DNA of 64,000 nucleotides from Onchidella celtica (Eukaryota > Mollusca > Gastropoda > Systellommatophora > Onchidiidae). The stretch is from positions 43,184,521-43,248,520 of the forward strand of contig OZ007569.1 of assembly GCA_963931925.1 (NCBI GenBank). The letters run 5' to 3'. The notes under the pieces were generated by a model. The model was not told the DNA's origin. It saw nothing but the letters and a program-made list of their open reading frames with translations, and did no database searches. Below, piece after piece: positions 50,501 through 59,808 of the stretch; positions within the stretch are counted from its first letter, which is position 1; each line of letters opens with the position of its first letter. The translations under genes were made by a program, and so were the position numbers.

Positions 50501-53500
50501 TGCCCAGGGGCCCATAATGATGTTAAGACAGCCCTAGTTTGATCATACACTTGGTAGTCAAATGGCTTTAATCTTTAACTTTAACCCATTGACTCCCCTA
50601 AGACAAATTTTCCGGTTCAAGCCGCCGCCAAAGTCGGATCCCAAGCCGGATTTTCTGGCTCGGAATTTAAAACTTAATTTACAAAGCTACCAATTGTTGC
50701 AATGAAGTCTACTTTTGTGAATGCGCAAGGCTGACTTTCCTGTTCCTTCTGCAAAACGTAAACAGTGAATTGCGTGTTGAAATTGATGTTTTTTAATTGT
50801 TTTTTTTTTTTTATATTTCAGTGTTGTGACATCGTGAAATATGTCGCCATATCTGTTATATGATTTTGATCTTAACTCAAAAAGTTGGGGAGATATCTTC
50901 ATGAAATTTGGACGGTGAATTAATAATTGGATTAGTTATTATTTTGAGGTTGAATGCATAGGGATACATAGAAGCGGCATGAGCATGGGGTAAGTTGAAA
51001 AATTTAGATGTGAAAATCTATTCTTGATTTTTCATTTCACTTTACTGTCCTGTTCTTGTATTAAAAGTGTGCTAAATCATTCTGTCAATCCTTTTATCTT
51101 ATTCTGCATTCAATTTCCAACAAATTGATAGGTATATTGTGCAGTCTTGCTCTATTGACAACAAACCTGTGTATAATTTGTAAAGACACATGCGAAATTT
51201 CGTTATCGCAAATTTACGTGGGGTCCAACGGTAAAATTCCATGAAACAGTCAATGAGTTAAAGACTCCTATGTCCAACATCATCTAACAGAACAAGAGTT
51301 AATATGTTTCTGTACTAAACAACATTTGGAAGGATAGAGGCACACCAACGGACCTCAAAGTGAACATACTTAAGTGCTTGATCTGGCCAGTCCTACTATA
51401 TGGTTGTGAAGCCTGGACACTCAAAAAGGCAGACATAACAAGATTGGAGGCAGCTGAAATGTGGCTTTACAGAAGGCTACTCAGAATAAGTTGGACAGAA
51501 AGGAGAACAAATACAAGCATCTTAGAACAGCTTGGCACCACCAGAAGAATAACACCTGAAATAAATAAAAGAAGACTTGCATACATCGGCCACGCGGCCC
51601 GAAACAAAAGCACGGCCCTTATGATATCAATCCTTCAAGGAAAGACAGAAACAAAGAGAAAACAAGGAAGACCACCCATTACATATCACGATAACGTCAA
51701 GAAAGTCAGCCAGCTGGAAATAAGTGAACTAACTAGGAAAGCTAAGGACAGGATTGGGTGGAGGAGATTTTGTCGTGACATCCACTGTAGCAGCTAACAT
51801 CGATGACGATGAAGCCGACAGGTGACAGGTGACTAAATAGTATGTGGAACCTTTATGTTGTAGAGGAGAGAGAAGGCATTGTCGTGATACAAGTGGTTAG
51901 TAAATTAAGTGCCTGGCTTAAAATATCATTTTTCACCTGAATGGCCTGACTTAGGGACAAAAAAAGAGCAGAGGTCTTGGGATAAGAATAAAACATGTGT
52001 TAAATGGCATGTAAATGCAGAAATTCTTGATTATGGGCCTTGTATTTCACAAAAGAACTCATTGCATTTCATCACAACTACTTTATCCAAATATCATAGG
52101 GGTCACTTACGATTTATCCACCATTATTGTTGTTATTGCCTTCTAAAGTAAACACGATAAACATGTTCCAAAGGACCCGACTGATCCAACAGCTGATGTT
52201 ATCAGCAACACGCAAACAACCAGCTGACTGGCCACTGGCTCTCCCCGCACAGGGAGTTACCTGGACAGGTTCACTCAAAGCCGGACGAGTTAAAGCTTAA
52301 AATGTTATTTGGTATCAATGAGAAAATTCCCCACTAATGCCAAAAATCCTGAATGAAACCTATTCAACTTGCTCTCTGAAGAGTACTATTTATCTATTAA
52401 TCTACAATAATGTAAAACTTTTTAAAAATCCTCTTCTACAAATAAAACAAGTATGTCTCAGAGTGCCTCGTACTCAAAATCAAAATTAATAATGAATCCT
52501 GTAAAGAATAAAAGTTCCCTTAGGCCTTTAAGAAATTATGGTAAGAATAATATCAGTCTGATTTTCAAAATTCAAATACAACTGTAACAAGGATTGGTTT
52601 CAATAATGCACAGTTTTGAATGCAAGACTGCAGTAAGAAATATGAAATTGCTGGGACAAGTGTATATTCTTGTCACTGACACATCTCAACAGAACTGTAC
52701 TTCCCAAAAATTAGGAATGTTTTGTAAGCACAGACAAACAGAGAAAATTACATTTTCAATTGAAATATAAATGCAATTTCATCAATATATTCATAATTTT
52801 TTTTTTTTTTTTTTGTGGCTTTTTCAACCCACACACCGCGCGACGGCTCAAAGCCCACTGTCCAGTCAGTGACCTTAATCACGGAGAATCGTGCCAGGGT
52901 CGCACTGACCCTTGAGGATGTACGATGACCACACTAACGCTGTCCACGTGGTTCGGCTTTTATTGATTGGTATGAAAACATTCGCTGCTATGCTTTATCA
53001 CGCTTGATAATGTATTAACCAGCAAAACCTTTGTCTGTAAGCCTCTAACCAATGATCTGACTTATGAAACCAAACTGACAGCTGTAGTTTTTGTGAGAAC
53101 AAAGCATGATAACTAGCCATACCCCCCAAGCCCTAAACAAATGGTTTCATCCTGATTGACACATACTAATAAACCAATGTGGGGCATTTGGGGGAAAGGT
53201 CATTTCAGAGCTTGTTTTTGATTGGTTTTTAGATACAGACAACTCTAGATGATGGCCAGCATGTGAGAAAATGACATAATATGGCAGATTTGTTGAGCAA
53301 CAGTTTTGCATGTCAATGTTACACCTTTTCATAGTGTGGGGAAAGCCTTTGAAAGCTTATGGTTAACATGTCCTTGTCACAATGCCTTTGATTTAGAAGA
53401 GATACAGTGAGCAATGAGACGGTAGTTACATCTCAAAAAGGACAGTGACCCGAGGTGTGAAAATACAGCTTGCGCGCTGCCGTATTTGTACGCCTGTGCA

Positions 53501-56500
53501 GAGTGAGTGCATGGAAAGTCGATGCCGTATTTCAACGCCCTTCACAGCATGAGGGTTAATACAAATGCCCCAGATTCCAAAGTCATGGTTGTGCACAACA
53601 ACATTTACAATATCTCACCTAAGTGTTCAGCTATCTCATCCACTTTTGTCAAAGGGACATAATCTTTGCTCTGAACGCTATCCGAGTCAATGCCCCTGTC
53701 TTCCAGCAACTTTCCCAGACTGGCATTGAGGAGGAGGAGGAAGAAGATGTATCTAATGAATGAAATCATATAACACATGCTTAACATGGCTAAACAGGAC
53801 TGCACAACAAACATTGTTTCTATATATAGTGACATCAACTTTCATAAACAAGAGTAATCTCTAGAATACAAGACGGCAAGTTTTTCTGAGAAGAAGGGCC
53901 ATATTTGAGACTTTTGACAGAATTCAATATAAGAGTGAGCCACAATGTGCATGAAAGTCTACGTACCAGAAGTGTTTTGACTCATTTAAAGATTTTTTTT
54001 TACTGGCAATTAAGAAAAGGAAAGAGCCAAAGATAAAAGCTAAAAGGGCCATATATATGTGGGTTTCAAGCCGCTGGTTGTCTGCTCCTGCTCTAGAATA
54101 CTTCCTCTTCAGATGTCTTTCGTTGAACTGCATACTTCTCTCTTACATATCAAAATACCTTCGAGGCAGTTCATTCTCGGTCAGAAAACCATGCCAAGAC
54201 ACATTGCGTAAGTTCATGGATATGGGAGGTCCTATGAGCACATGCAATAGTTTGATCTGAAAAAATAAAGAAATAGAACGTGGGAAATTTCAAAATCAAA
54301 ACAGATCCCAGTATCTTATCCTCTTTATGGCCAAACAAGTCAGTCAACTTTTTTTTTAAAATGCCTGTCCTTTCTACAAATCTTTGAGAACATAGTTCAA
54401 GAATGTTAACAGTGGGATTTCTTTTTCTTTTTTTTACCTAAGCTCATTTTACTTTGTTGGGAGTGTCCCGCTAGTGAGCGAGTTCAAAGTTTGTGGAAAA
54501 AAAGATTGTGTTTAGCTAAGATTATCAAAATGTGTCATCCCTTTTGCCAGCTTTTAGATTTTTTTTCTTTTAACTGCCATTTGAAACAGTTCCAATTTTT
54601 AGTTTTGATACAGAACACAGACTGTAAATTTACTAACTGGCACCTAACTAACATAAACATGTAGATTTATTACCACAGCACTTCCAAGAATGTTATGAAG
54701 CTGAGGAGTTGTGAGAAGATCTTTTAGCATGGCTGGACACTGGCTACCCCGAAGCAGATATAACTGCAATGAAAAAATTGGATGCATGAAAATAATGGAC
54801 CGTGACATGAATGAATGTTATAAGACTGCTAGTTTACCAAAAGAAAAAATAAGGCATTTTTTTGTTGTTGTTTTTTTCAATTGAGTATGGGACTGGGTGT
54901 CATATCTGAGGGTACGATAGTGTAATGGATCTAATATAAGCACCACATTTCTGAAAAGTTATTGTACCATGACTCAAGCAATCTGTTTTACTTTGTAGTT
55001 AAAATTAATCAATGTGTAATCTGTGTAATTAAAAACTTGTTGATGTCCATCAATGTTACATCTTACCTCTTTTAAATTAAACTAAAACATTTAACAATCA
55101 TACATGACCGTGTTCTGGATGAAGGCACATTCAGGGTTCACATCAAAGCCAACTTACTCAATACACATTAAATGAAGTGAAAGATGAATGATCTGTGCTA
55201 TTTATTTACTTTGATATTAAAGTCTGATTACAGATATCCCCACTGTCAGTTTCGTATTGTAGCAGCCAGGGAATTAAAAAAGTAATATTTAACCAAAAAC
55301 ACTGTCGAAATGTTCTTCTTTTACAGTGTCCTCATGAACCCTAGTGCCCACAACACTTGATTTCCAGATGATTCTTGAAATAGCGATTCAATCATTTTCA
55401 ATAAACTCATATAAATTAAATCCAACAAAATAATGCCAATACACAATTCCTACCGAGGATTCCTTTGCTGTCATTGAAAGACTAATTCTCTAAATAAGGA
55501 TATTTCACAGCAAATGTGGAAAAAAAAATCTTCAAAATACAAAGGATTTCACTACTAATTTGTTGAAAAATTACAGAATTTGAAAGGTGCAAGTGGACAA
55601 AAAAAAGTTACTGAAATAGGCCAAATCTATATTATATAATAACACCACATCCCGATTATATTCATGCAGGATTGTTATCACAAGAATGGTACGTTAATTA
55701 ATGTAAGTTGATATGCTCAGCCACATTGATATTTTTTGATGTCACCTGTGCCTGCTCTCAGCAAATAAATTTAAATAATATCTTCATCAAATTACACAAT
55801 TTCCCTAGCAAATGTCATGTCAAATGAGTGAAATACTAACTCCAGTGGAAATATGAAGCAGCAATTTATATAATGACAAGCAGGCATATCATATTATGTG
55901 ACTAAAAGCTATCTGCACAGATGACTGAAAACAAATCTGGTTCTACAGAAACTGTTCTGTAAGGAAATGAATAAAACAGCAGGGATTTTTCCAACTCAAG
56001 CTGGAGCAATGGAAGAAATCAGACTTTCAACCCCCAAGCCATGCGCTACCTGTAAAGCCCGATGACCGCATCAATGACCTTAAAACACAGGGAATCTTAT
56101 CTGGGTCACACTGACCCTTGCTGTTACACAAAGACCACACTACCGCTGTCCACATGGTCTGGTTTGTATTTGATCAGCATGAAAACATTCGCTGCTATGC
56201 CTTATCAGGCTTGATAATGAATTAACCAGTGAAACCTTTGTCTCTTACCGATGATCTAACTTATGGTACCAAATCTGACAGCCGTAATGTTTGTGAGAAC
56301 GAAGCATGGTAACTAGCTATGCCCCCCCCCCCCCCCCAAGCCCTAAACAAATGGTTTCATCCAAATTGGCACAAACTAATGAACCAACGTGGGTATTTGG
56401 GGCAAAGGTTATTTCAGAGCTTGTTTCTGATTGGTTCTTAGATACACACAACTCTAGATGATGGTCAGAAAATAAGATAATATTGCAAATTTGTTGAGCA

Positions 56501-58527
56501 ACATGATGTTACAGCATTTGATGGTGTAGGGAGAGCCTTTGAAAGCTTAGTCTATGTGAGTCCAACCAGTGGTTCACTGGCTAACATGTTCTTGTCATAA
56601 TGCCTTTGATTTAGAAAAGATATAGTGAGGAATAGGATGGTAATTACGTCTCAAAGAGGTCAGTGACCTGGAACATGAAAACACGCCCTCCACGCCGCAA
56701 GGCCAGCTTGACGCATCCTGTTTGCAGGCCCACTGCCACGAACATTTGGAAACTGGAAACAGTATATATAGCCTATGTCTGGCACGGGGTAATACAAATT
56801 TCCCACCACACTGAACCTTATGTACAAAACTTTAAAACAAACCTATGTGCATGAAAATGACTAATGAAAGAAAAAAAGAAGAAGAAAGAAGAACAACAGA
56901 CATGAGGTGAACTCACATTTCCGAGTGCCCTTTCCAATTCGCCACATACAAGAAGCAGAGCTAGCAGATCATCCGCACCATTTCGATATGTGAGTAGTTC
57001 AAAACACTGAAGAAAGGGCTGTTGTATAAAAAAAGAAACAAAACGAAACATGCCCATGACAGAACATCCATTAAGTAACATTAAATTATAAATGATATTC
57101 AGTAAATGTGATGAGCATAAACAGTGAAAGCATTGTTTAATCATAATTCCACAATGACAGAAAGCACTGCAAAGTTTCAGTTGTTTACATCAATGGGATT
57201 AGCATTTAGTATGATTTATCTTGTGTCCAGTAATACTTATGTTCTTGATGAATGAACATTTTCAACACTACAGTGGAGATGGACAATGCTGTAACATTGT
57301 GTAAAAAAAAATTGTGGATGGAATTATCAGAAATTGTTTCTTCATTTCATATTTCTTTTGTCAACAGCAATTGATATTTATTTTACAACTATGTCTTCTG
57401 CATTAGCTACCTATGTATTTCTGGTGCATTTACTTTGGCAATAAATAGCCTAACCATCTCATAGAGAGCAATTAATTTCAACTGTTTCTTTTAAACTTTT
57501 CATAAAGTGGTATCATGTTTCTGGCAAAAGGTACCTATAAGAAAATGAATCTAAAGGTATCATTGTATACCTTTTTGTTTTTTGTCCACAGAAAGTAATG
57601 TCCGTACTTGACACTGAATTCCTCTGATGAATGGCAAGCCAGAAGGTCTTCGCAAGCTTTAAACACTGGAGCTAGCTTGGCTACAGCTTCCTTGTAATAT
57701 CCTTTTGAAGGTGTATCGCCATCGTCTTGTGAAACAAATTTACACATATGAAATGTTACACAATATGTTACAGGAAGATTTCCTCAATATGAGCAAAGGT
57801 TAGGAAGACAATATAAGGTTTCAAATTTCATGTTGGTAATAAGATGTGTCAAGGAAATAAAAGTTAGTGTACATGTGGAATTTTGTTCAGGGATAAGAAT
57901 GATTTTAAAATTTATGCCATGTTTTTATCAGTCCTTGAACATACCTCATAATAATTCCAATATACATCAAAAAATGAAAAGATTTCTGTAAATCTGACTG
58001 CTTTAATATGCTCCCTGTGAAGACTGTGATACAACTTTACAACGTAAAAAAACAAATCTTGTTCATGTTATTGTTATGACGCTAATGAAAAAGGGGGTGG
58101 AGATCATTAAATCACGGTTTCCGCTCCACGCGGGTCAGTTTGACCACCCATATTTCCACAGTGATCGCAGCAGACTCTTGAAAACCGGGCAGCCTAATGA
58201 CATGAGTTTCGCAGTGCCTGGGTTAAGTGAGTATGGAGAAGAGAGATTACAGAGGGAACACTCACCGTGAGGAGGCAACAGCTGCGTGACCAACCAATCA
58301 ATGTTGATTATTTCACCTTTCATCATCTGTGGAATGTAAATCATGGTAGCCATACCCAACTGATTATTTAACAGCTGTGGTTTGTTTTGAGAAAGACATA
58401 ATTGGTCTTTGTTGTCATCGATGAGGGGTTTTTCAACGGGACAAGTCGTTCCCACTGCACAGAGCAACAATTTGACACCTGGACTTAGTGCAGAATCTGT
58501 GCCTCTTTGTCGTCGCAATCGCTCCAT
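38437..58527 (-). CDS. ERMARD: ERMARD homologue, 19 coding exons, 726 aa
   Basis: Nineteen exons joined by GT-AG introns give 2,181 nt (726 codons plus TGA) without a frame break; human ERMARD is of similar size (about 680 residues). Seen: an RNxxxHG motif at R220-N221..H225-G226 within a [13 protein letters not shown] context, the DUF4209 hallmark; an ERALGN stretch and a CPAMLKDLL stretch in exons 3-4; a second [12 protein letters not shown] motif (R406, H411) in exon 11; hydrophobic stretches at about 423-439 and 648-664, the latter a likely transmembrane helix; an LRSRQR basic motif just before it. Known: ERMARD is an ER membrane protein linked to neuronal migration and predicted to be a HEPN-superfamily RNase (R-x4-6-H). 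Inferred: an ER-anchored RNA-processing or RNA-binding role. The start is fixed by an in-frame TAG four codons upstream and a good context (A at -3, G at +4). There is no signal peptide. Confidence 0.93.
38813..38926 (-). CDS. ERMARD: ERMARD exon 18, transmembrane segment (residues 642-680)
   Basis: 114 nt, acceptor GTCCAG and donor GTAAGT, phase 2 to phase 2. The selected frame encodes [17 protein letters not shown], a likely single-pass transmembrane helix, then an acidic loop. Another frame is also open here but does not join to the neighbouring exons. Confidence 0.88.
39271..39458 (-). CDS. ERMARD: ERMARD exon 17 (residues 580-642)
   Basis: 188 nt, acceptor GTTGGCAG after a pyrimidine-rich stretch and donor GTGAGC, phase 0 to phase 2. 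It encodes a long charged helix, probably coiled coil, ending in [19 protein letters not shown]. The LRSRQR motif matches the basic segment just before the membrane helix of vertebrate ERMARD. Confidence 0.9.
39865..39946 (-). CDS. ERMARD: ERMARD exon 16 (residues 552-579)
   Basis: 82 nt, acceptor CTTACAG and donor GTAAGT, phase 2 to phase 0. It encodes [20 protein letters not shown] and KTLYRWQ. Homology is weak; it is supported by strong splice sites and exact phase matching on both sides. Confidence 0.8.
40525..40668 (-). CDS. ERMARD: ERMARD exon 15 (residues 504-552)
   Basis: 144 nt, acceptor TTCACAG, phase 2 to phase 2. It encodes an acidic/aromatic segment from [10 protein letters not shown] to KLSHFQQ. 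The donor used is GTCAGT (40519-40524), because the stronger GTAAGT four bases further on would shift the frame to a TAG in exon 16. Confidence 0.83.
41328..41398 (-). CDS. ERMARD: ERMARD exon 14 (residues 481-504)
   Basis: 71 nt, acceptor CTGCAG and donor GTAATG, phase 0 to phase 2. It encodes a His-rich helix ([13 protein letters not shown]) and ends inside a Trp codon completed by exon 15. Sequence conservation is weak here; phases on both sides decide the frame. Confidence 0.75.
41621..41644 (-). CDS. ERMARD: ERMARD exon 13, 24-nt microexon (residues 473-480)
   Basis: 24 nt encoding VILHLKEQ, with acceptor TTCACAG and donor GTAGAT, phase 0 at both ends, only 136 nt after exon 12. The phase match and the continuation of the helix begun in exon 12 support it. 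Skipping it would keep the frame, so it could be alternative. Confidence 0.72.
41781..41855 (-). CDS. ERMARD: ERMARD exon 12 (residues 448-472)
   Basis: 75 nt, acceptor CTTCCAG with a pyrimidine-rich tract and donor GTAAGT, phase 0 at both ends. It encodes a Cys-containing segment and [15 protein letters not shown]. The YSS..HPV..LK pattern is shared with vertebrate ERMARD. Confidence 0.9.
42478..42648 (-). CDS. ERMARD: ERMARD exon 11 with second HEPN-type motif (residues 391-447)
   Basis: 171 nt, acceptor TTACAG and donor GTAATA, phase 0 at both ends. It contains [14 protein letters not shown]406-D407..H411-G412 repeats the RNxxxHG layout of exon 5 with Asp for Asn. A hydrophobic stretch at about 423-439 ([16 protein letters not shown]) follows and could be a HEPN helix or a membrane segment. 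Confidence 0.95.
42755..43145 (+). pseudogene. Possible piggyBac transposase N-terminal fragment
   Basis: It begins with TTAACTCGCC. An open frame (42838-43059) ends with [19 protein letters not shown], an acidic stretch of the kind that precedes the catalytic domain in piggyBac-like transposases. The sequence continues in another frame ([11 protein letters not shown]), then decays. It lies in ERMARD intron 10 on the opposite strand. The identification is tentative. Confidence 0.3.
43583..43832. mobile_element. 250-bp TTAA-flanked MITE
   Basis: TTAACTCATTCACTCCGC at the left is exactly inverted at the right (GCGGAGTGAATGAGTTAA). TTAA at both ends fits piggyBac-type insertion. It sits in ERMARD intron 10. 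Confidence 0.8.
44104..44172 (-). CDS. ERMARD: ERMARD exon 10 (residues 368-390)
   Basis: 69 nt, acceptor ATTCAG and donor GTGAGT (44098-44103), phase 0 at both ends. It encodes [19 protein letters not shown] followed by IPCL, matching the family segment between the LYTTF and GPRxRD motifs. Confidence 0.9.
45178..45207 (-). CDS. ERMARD: ERMARD exon 9, 30-nt microexon (residues 358-367)
   Basis: Only 30 nt, encoding [10 protein letters not shown], with acceptor TTTCCAG and donor GTAAGA, phase 0 at both ends. The LYTTF core directly follows the TAE of exon 8, as in vertebrate ERMARD, so this is a real microexon despite its size. Confidence 0.9.
45683..45806 (+). mobile_element. 5'-truncated SINE
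   Basis: The central part (AGTCCCTGGTCC..., TAGGATCGAGTACCTAG) matches that of the SINE at 18140-18507. The 3' tail (GTAAAGCGCATAGAGC, GCGCTATATAAATGC, ATTATTATT) differs from it and resembles 7549-7602. No tRNA head. In ERMARD intron 8. Confidence 0.7.
46126..46638 (-). mobile_element. 5'-truncated LINE relic (RNase H end and C-terminus)
   Basis: Minus-strand fragments read [10 protein letters not shown] (end of a retrotransposon RNase H domain) and [14 protein letters not shown] (C-terminal Cys/His region of LINE ORF2), broken by stops and frameshifts. A perfect 15-bp direct repeat GGCATGGAAAGCTAA flanks it (46111-46125 and 46639-46653), the expected target-site duplication. A poly-G tract lies near 46233. 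In ERMARD intron 8. Confidence 0.8.
48165..48267 (-). CDS. ERMARD: ERMARD exon 8 (residues 323-357)
   Basis: 103 nt, acceptor GACAG and donor GTAAGC, phase 2 to phase 0. It encodes [26 protein letters not shown]. The LE..xRxVF...N.CP.RL.TAE pattern is the clearest homology to vertebrate ERMARD in the centre of the protein and starts the second HEPN-like unit. Confidence 0.94.
48901..49015 (-). CDS. ERMARD: ERMARD exon 7 (residues 285-323)
   Basis: 115 nt, acceptor CTTCTAG and donor GTAAGT (48895-48900), phase 1 to phase 2. It follows the largest intron (about 4.6 kb). It encodes [19 protein letters not shown] and continues to AFRYYESQ, a region of moderate similarity to the family's middle part. 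Confidence 0.88.
50581..51261. mobile_element. 681-bp TTAA-flanked MITE
   Basis: TTAACCCATTGACT at the left and AGTCAATGAGTTAA at the right are inverted and TTAA-bounded. It sits in ERMARD intron 6, just before the LINE fragment at 51302. No transposase inside. Confidence 0.7.
51302..51797 (+). mobile_element. LINE ORF2 C-terminal fragment
   Basis: An open frame of about 165 codons with the non-LTR reverse transcriptase C-terminal pattern: [40 protein letters not shown] and [15 protein letters not shown], ending in TAA. The polymerase core is missing, so it is 5'-truncated, but the remaining frame has no stops and looks younger than the other LINE pieces. In ERMARD intron 6, antisense to the gene. 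Confidence 0.88.
52823..53560 (+). repeat. Interspersed repeat family, copy 1 (about 740 bp)
   Basis: Shares long stretches with 56026-56792 in the same order: GAAAACATTCGCTGCTATGC, CCCTAAACAAATGGTTTCATCC and GATTTAGAA.AGAT. The left end (TTCAACCC) and right end (GAGGGTTAA) look like decayed inverted TTAACCC ends. In ERMARD intron 6. Confidence 0.85.
53619..53752 (-). CDS. ERMARD: ERMARD exon 6 (residues 240-285)
   Basis: 134 nt, acceptor ATTAG and donor GTGAGA, phase 2 to phase 1. It begins with a very hydrophobic run ([20 protein letters not shown]) that aligns with the helix after the first HEPN motif, then an acidic segment ending in DEIAEHL. Confidence 0.9.
54147..54256 (-). CDS. ERMARD: ERMARD exon 5 with RNxxxHG motif (residues 204-240)
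   Basis: 110 nt, acceptor TTTCAG and strong donor GTAAGA (54141-54146), phase 0 to phase 2. It carries the DUF4209 signature [10 protein letters not shown], with R220 and H225 spaced as in the HEPN R-x4-H active site, preceded by IGPP. The GT in AAGGTATTTT, 12 nt earlier in the transcript, was considered as donor. GTAAGA was chosen for strength and because it joins in frame to exon 6. Confidence 0.95.
54674..54763 (-). CDS. ERMARD: ERMARD exon 4 (residues 174-203)
   Basis: 90 nt, acceptor TTGCAG and donor GTAATA, phase 0 at both ends. It encodes [17 protein letters not shown] followed by a linker to GSAV. The CPxxLxDLL pattern is the conserved segment immediately before the RNxxxHG exon. Confidence 0.92.
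56026..56792 (+). repeat. Interspersed repeat family, copy 2 (about 770 bp)
   Basis: Same family and orientation as 52823-53560. A poly-C run (about 56323-56337) interrupts it. In ERMARD intron 3. Confidence 0.85.
56917..57018 (-). CDS. ERMARD: ERMARD exon 3 (residues 140-173)
   Basis: 102 nt, acceptor CAACAG and donor GTGAGT (56911-56916), phase 0 at both ends. It encodes a leucine-rich helix ending in GELERALGN. The ERALG core is one of the best-conserved pieces of ERMARD and precedes the first HEPN/DUF4209 motif. Confidence 0.92.
57571..57725 (-). CDS. ERMARD: ERMARD exon 2 (residues 88-139)
   Basis: 155 nt between a CACAAG acceptor and a GTATAC donor, phase 1 to phase 0. It encodes a predicted helical segment ending [18 protein letters not shown], similar in spacing of aromatic residues to the vertebrate protein. 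The acceptor has a short pyrimidine tract and the donor is weak, but frame and homology on both sides support the boundaries. Confidence 0.85.
58266..58527 (-). CDS. ERMARD: ERMARD exon 1 (residues 1-88)
   Basis: 262 nt from ATG to a GTGAGT donor (58260-58265), ending in phase 1. It encodes the basic N-terminus MERLRRQRG, an [10 protein letters not shown] stretch resembling the start of human ERMARD, and ends at LLPPH. An in-frame TAG at 58537-58539 excludes an upstream in-frame start in this exon. Confidence 0.85.
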
Positions 58528-58700
58528 ACTGGCACTCTAATTAATGCGTCAAAGTTATTGTCGGACACATCAAGCTCTGGGCCTCCTCGCCATCTGAGGG
58601 TCAGTGCACCTGTGTATGACGACATGCAAAGAAATCAAAAGAACTTTTGAACAACACAGCCGCCATGTTTCATGTAAACAAGATGTCTCTATGACTTCAA
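58528..58700 (-). promoter_or_regulatory. Probable ERMARD promoter / 5' UTR region
   Basis: Immediately upstream of the start codon. On the minus strand it holds AACATGGCGGC (58659-58669), which fits the YY1 element typical of TATA-less housekeeping promoters. No TATA box is evident. The transcription start cannot be placed from sequence alone. Confidence 0.35.
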
Positions 58701-59808
58701 TCTAAAAGAGTGGGGTATTAAAGTACATCGCATAATTATTGTTGTAGGTCGCAATAATAGAATTCAATTAATCTATTTTTGCCGGAACCACGTTTTAGAC
58801 AATTTAGACTGGTTTGGGAAGGGGGGGGGTGGAACGTGAGGGAGAAGACTGGCCGCCTTGTTTGGAAGACTGCAATACAATCAGAGATTGCTAATATAAA
58901 TAAATAGATAGGTATAACTTGAACTTAATTATATACATGATTGTACTTAAGCGAAAATAGTTCAAAAGGATTAATTAGATCAAATAAATAAGTACCGTAT
59001 GACATTTTAAGGCTACGTAGATAAACAAGTGCATATATGATATAGGTATAGCTGTCTATCATGACTATCCTGGGGGTCGGACTCAGTAGAAGTCTTTTAT
59101 ATCCCAGAAGTGTCAACGATTGAACTATGTATTGTCGGCTGTTCTCGAACCTTTCAGGTCTTCTCAGTATCAGCTGACAAGTGTACAGTTCAGTTTAAGC
59201 AGCTGGTGTGATACAACAAAATAATAGTAATAAAATAGAAATGTGTCCACATGTTACTTGTGTTCCAAATGAGTCTCCTTGTTGAGTGGACAAGTCATGT
59301 AAAAAAATAGTAGATCTGTAAAAAAAAATATGCGTAGATATTAAGGACAATACTGCATAATAAATTCAACAAAGACCAAGGCAGATTGAAATAACCTAAG
59401 TGAAGATATAAATAGACAAATACGTAAATACATGTACATAAGTAATAAATAAATAAGTAAGTAATTAAATATGATAAATATGAATAAAAAAAGATCAATA
59501 AGCAGTAGGATGTGATCCATTATTAAACACTGTAGGTATTTTCTAACCAGATAATAATAATATATTATCAACCATAAGATAATAATAGTCGACCATGAAC
59601 AAAACTAGCTTTACTTCATGCGCAATGAAATACCAAAGTTTTGCATTTTCATTTTTTCCTCATTGCCCCCTCCCTACCCCCCCCCCTTTTTTTCATCTTT
59701 ATTCTGTTTCACATATTCACATTCTCTCACGTTCTAGACATTAGGGTACTTTTCCCTGATTTGCATTTCCGTCTCAAATGCATATTTCATGTGCACTGAT
59801 TTCCCATA
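58701..59808. other. Gene-free AT-rich stretch
   Basis: Upstream of ERMARD. Tract of TA/TAA-rich sequence at about 59280-59590 and poly-C/T at 59678. Nothing coding recognised. Confidence 0.5.

Noticed and set aside
58107..58226. TTAA-bounded 120-bp element in ERMARD intron 1
   Set aside because: The inward sequences are not convincingly inverted.
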